Assembly: GCA_028554795.2 (NCBI GenBank)
Contig: CM068825.1
Span: 96,651,451-96,715,450 of the forward strand
Reading direction: 5' to 3'
Length of the DNA: 64,000 nt
Source of the DNA: Sinohyriopsis cumingii
Taxonomy: Eukaryota; Mollusca; Bivalvia; Unionida; Unionidae
Shown: positions 62,640-64,000 of the stretch, in pieces
Position numbering within the stretch: the first letter of the stretch is position 1
Layout: each line of letters starts with the position of its first letter
The notes under the pieces: generated by a model
Told to the model about the DNA's origin: nothing
Databases searched by the model: none
The model's input: only the letters and a program-made list of their open reading frames with translations
Translations under genes and position numbers: made by a program

Positions 62640-63430
62640 ACTGCAGTACCATGCAGTACCAGCTTATTGACTTAATTAATGCAATAACAGCTTATTGACT
62701 TAATGCAATAACAGCTTATTGACTTAATTGATGCAGTAACAGCTTATTGACTTAAAGCAATACCAGCTTATGGTCTTAATTATTGACTTAATGCAATAAC
62801 AGCTTATTGACTTAATGCAATAACAGCTTGTCTTAATGCAATAACAGCTTATTGACCTAATGCAATAACAGCTTATTGACTTAATGCAATAACAGGTTAT
62901 TGTCTTAATTGATCTACTAACTTCTTATTGTCTCAATTGATGCAGTAACAGCTTATTGACTTAATTGATGCAATAACAGCTTATTGACTCAATTAATGCA
63001 TTAACAGCTTGTTGACTTAATGCAATAACAGCTTGTCTTAATGCAATAACAGCTTATTGACCTAATGCAATAACAGCTTATTGACTTAATGCAATAACAG
63101 CTTGTGGTCTTAATTAATGCAATAACAGCTTATTGACCTATTGCAATAACAGCTTATTGACTTAATGCAATAACAGCTTATTGACCTAATGCAATAACAG
63201 CTTATTGACTTAATGCAATAACAGGTTATTGTCTTAATTGATCTACTAACTTCTTATTGTCTTAATTGATGCAGTAACAGCTTATTGACTTAATTGATGC
63301 AATAACAGCTTATTGACTCAATTAATGCATTAACAGCTTATTGACTTAATTGATCCAAAAAACAGTTATTGTCTTAATTGATCCAATAACAGCTTATTGT
63401 CTTAATTGATGCAGTATTGACTTAATGTAT
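62640..63430. repeat. 24-bp tandem array before exon 12
   Basis: About 30 units of CTTATTGACTTAATGCAATA plus ACAG, with 21-bp and 28-bp length variants. A block of about 330 bp is itself duplicated: ACAGGTTATTGTCTTAATTG followed by ATCTACTAACTTC occurs at 62892 and again at 63221. Each unit ends in AACAG. The array stops about 45 bp before the exon 12 acceptor. Confidence 0.95.
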
Positions 63431-63473
63431 TGAGACTTATTGGCCTATCCAGAACTTTTGGAATCTCTTGCAG

Positions 63474-63542
63474 ATGAAACCTTGGAGCGGAGGATAAAAG
63501 TCCTGGAAAGAGAGAACAAAGAAATTTCAAGGAAGTTGCAAG
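63474..63542 (+). CDS. MRCK: MRCK exon 12 (start of coiled coil)
   Basis: This exon starts with 2 nt making an Asp codon with exon 11, then reads ETLERRIKVLERENKEISRK and LQ plus 1 nt. The run of charged heptads (ERRIKVLERENKEISRKL) matches the first heptads of the MRCK coiled coil (YERRIKxLExEKxELSRKLQ type). The acceptor is AATCTCTTGCAG, the donor AAG|GTTGGT, again a weak GTTGGT form as after exon 3. The exon stands about 45 bp after a 24-bp tandem array. The gene continues beyond the window. Confidence 0.92.
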
Positions 63543-63889
63543 GTTGGTTGGCTGCATATAATAAAACACATAAATAATCAAGTAACAAGTTGAACATCAT
63601 TGTTTCATGACCAATCTACCAGTATAATCCATGCATTTATGTATCTTTGTACATATGTATACATGCATGCATAGATGGATGGATGGGATGGGATGGGATA
63701 GCTGGGCAAGTGATTAGAGACCCAGAATAGCTGAAAATTAACAGAATGAAGAACTTTTTACTCTACTGTTCAAAGACCCATTTTTGTGATGTGCCTGCAT
63801 CAATTATTTTTACATTCATGGCATATTAGCAGTTGTTTGTTATCAGAACTCGTACTAACTACATATTGGAATGTCTTGAAAGTCTGCAT
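63543..63889. other. Intron 12, start
   Basis: Contains an ATGG/GATGG run near 63673-63700; nothing else recognised. Confidence 0.5.
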
Positions 63890-64000
63890 CCACTTTCATC
63901 GTTAGGTCTGGTTGGTTCTGGATGAAAATAGTGTCCCTTCAATATATATCCAATAGGACTGCCATGGAAGTTGTCTTAAAATTCTTGTTATAGCCACTCA
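63890..64000. repeat. Family E dispersed repeat, start of another copy
   Basis: GGTCTGGTTGGTTCTGGATG and GAAAATAGTGTCC match the beginning of the 47525-49090 array (GGTCTGGTTGGTTCTGAATG). The copy is cut by the window end. Confidence 0.75.

Overview
The window is intron-rich, AT-rich animal nuclear DNA. It carries the 5' part of one large host gene on the + strand: the single invertebrate-type MRCK gene (myotonic dystrophy kinase-related Cdc42-binding kinase; vertebrate CDC42BPA/CDC42BPB, Drosophila gek). Twelve exons between 164 and 63542 splice in frame with GT-AG introns to about 436 codons. They cover the end of the N-terminal helical cap, the whole AGC-type kinase domain, its C-terminal extension with the hydrophobic motif, and the start of the coiled coil. 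The initiator exon lies to the left of the window. The remaining coiled coil and the C1, PH, CNH and CRIB regions should lie to the right. No second host gene, tRNA or rRNA gene was found; the other open frames are short and unsupported, or belong to transposons.

The taxon is inferred only. The gene is metazoan, and several dispersed repeats resemble ones I associate with molluscan or other lophotrochozoan genomes: a GGCTGTTCCA-ended MITE, runs of AAGGTCA...TCACTG units, and a TTAGCTCA...AACCACTT repeat. A mollusc is my best guess; the species cannot be read.

Layout: exon 1 (164-295); a 35-kb intron 1 with a LINE 3' remnant (6.4-7.0 kb), a 3.1-kb pogo/Tigger-type element (8.07-11.18 kb), a 25-bp minisatellite (11.4-11.9 kb), a 5.3-kb TIR element holding three nested insertions (12.55-17.84 kb), a second Tigger-like remnant (25.4-27.0 kb), a relic of a third (30.4-31.7 kb), SINEs, and a 104-bp higher-order tandem array abutting exon 2 (35399-35490). 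Intron 2 holds the inverted sister of the 12.55-17.84 element (36.01-38.66 kb). Exons 3 to 8 (41.2-51.2 kb) encode most of the kinase; their introns hold SINEs, an inverted MITE pair around exon 4, and tandem repeats of about 140, 50 and 45 bp. Intron 8 holds a hAT deletion derivative (52.83-53.97 kb) and a 2.2-kb Tigger derivative (54.44-56.63 kb). Exons 9 and 10 (56.67-57.31 kb) carry the kinase C-tail. Intron 10 has a Penelope-like retroelement with inverted pseudo-LTR arms (59.26-60.82 kb). A 24-bp array fills most of intron 11 up to exon 12 (63474-63542).

I see no new biochemical system. The best material is mobile-element archaeology: a filled/empty site pair for a SINE, a foldback-like palindrome, a TTAA-flanked piggyBac-type MITE, a PLE with inverted ends, and a hAT copy with a near-perfect 8-bp duplication. 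There are also splice-relevant repeats (inverted MITEs around exon 4, a triplicated donor after exon 3, arrays of acceptor-like units before exons 2 and 12). All boundaries were read by eye.
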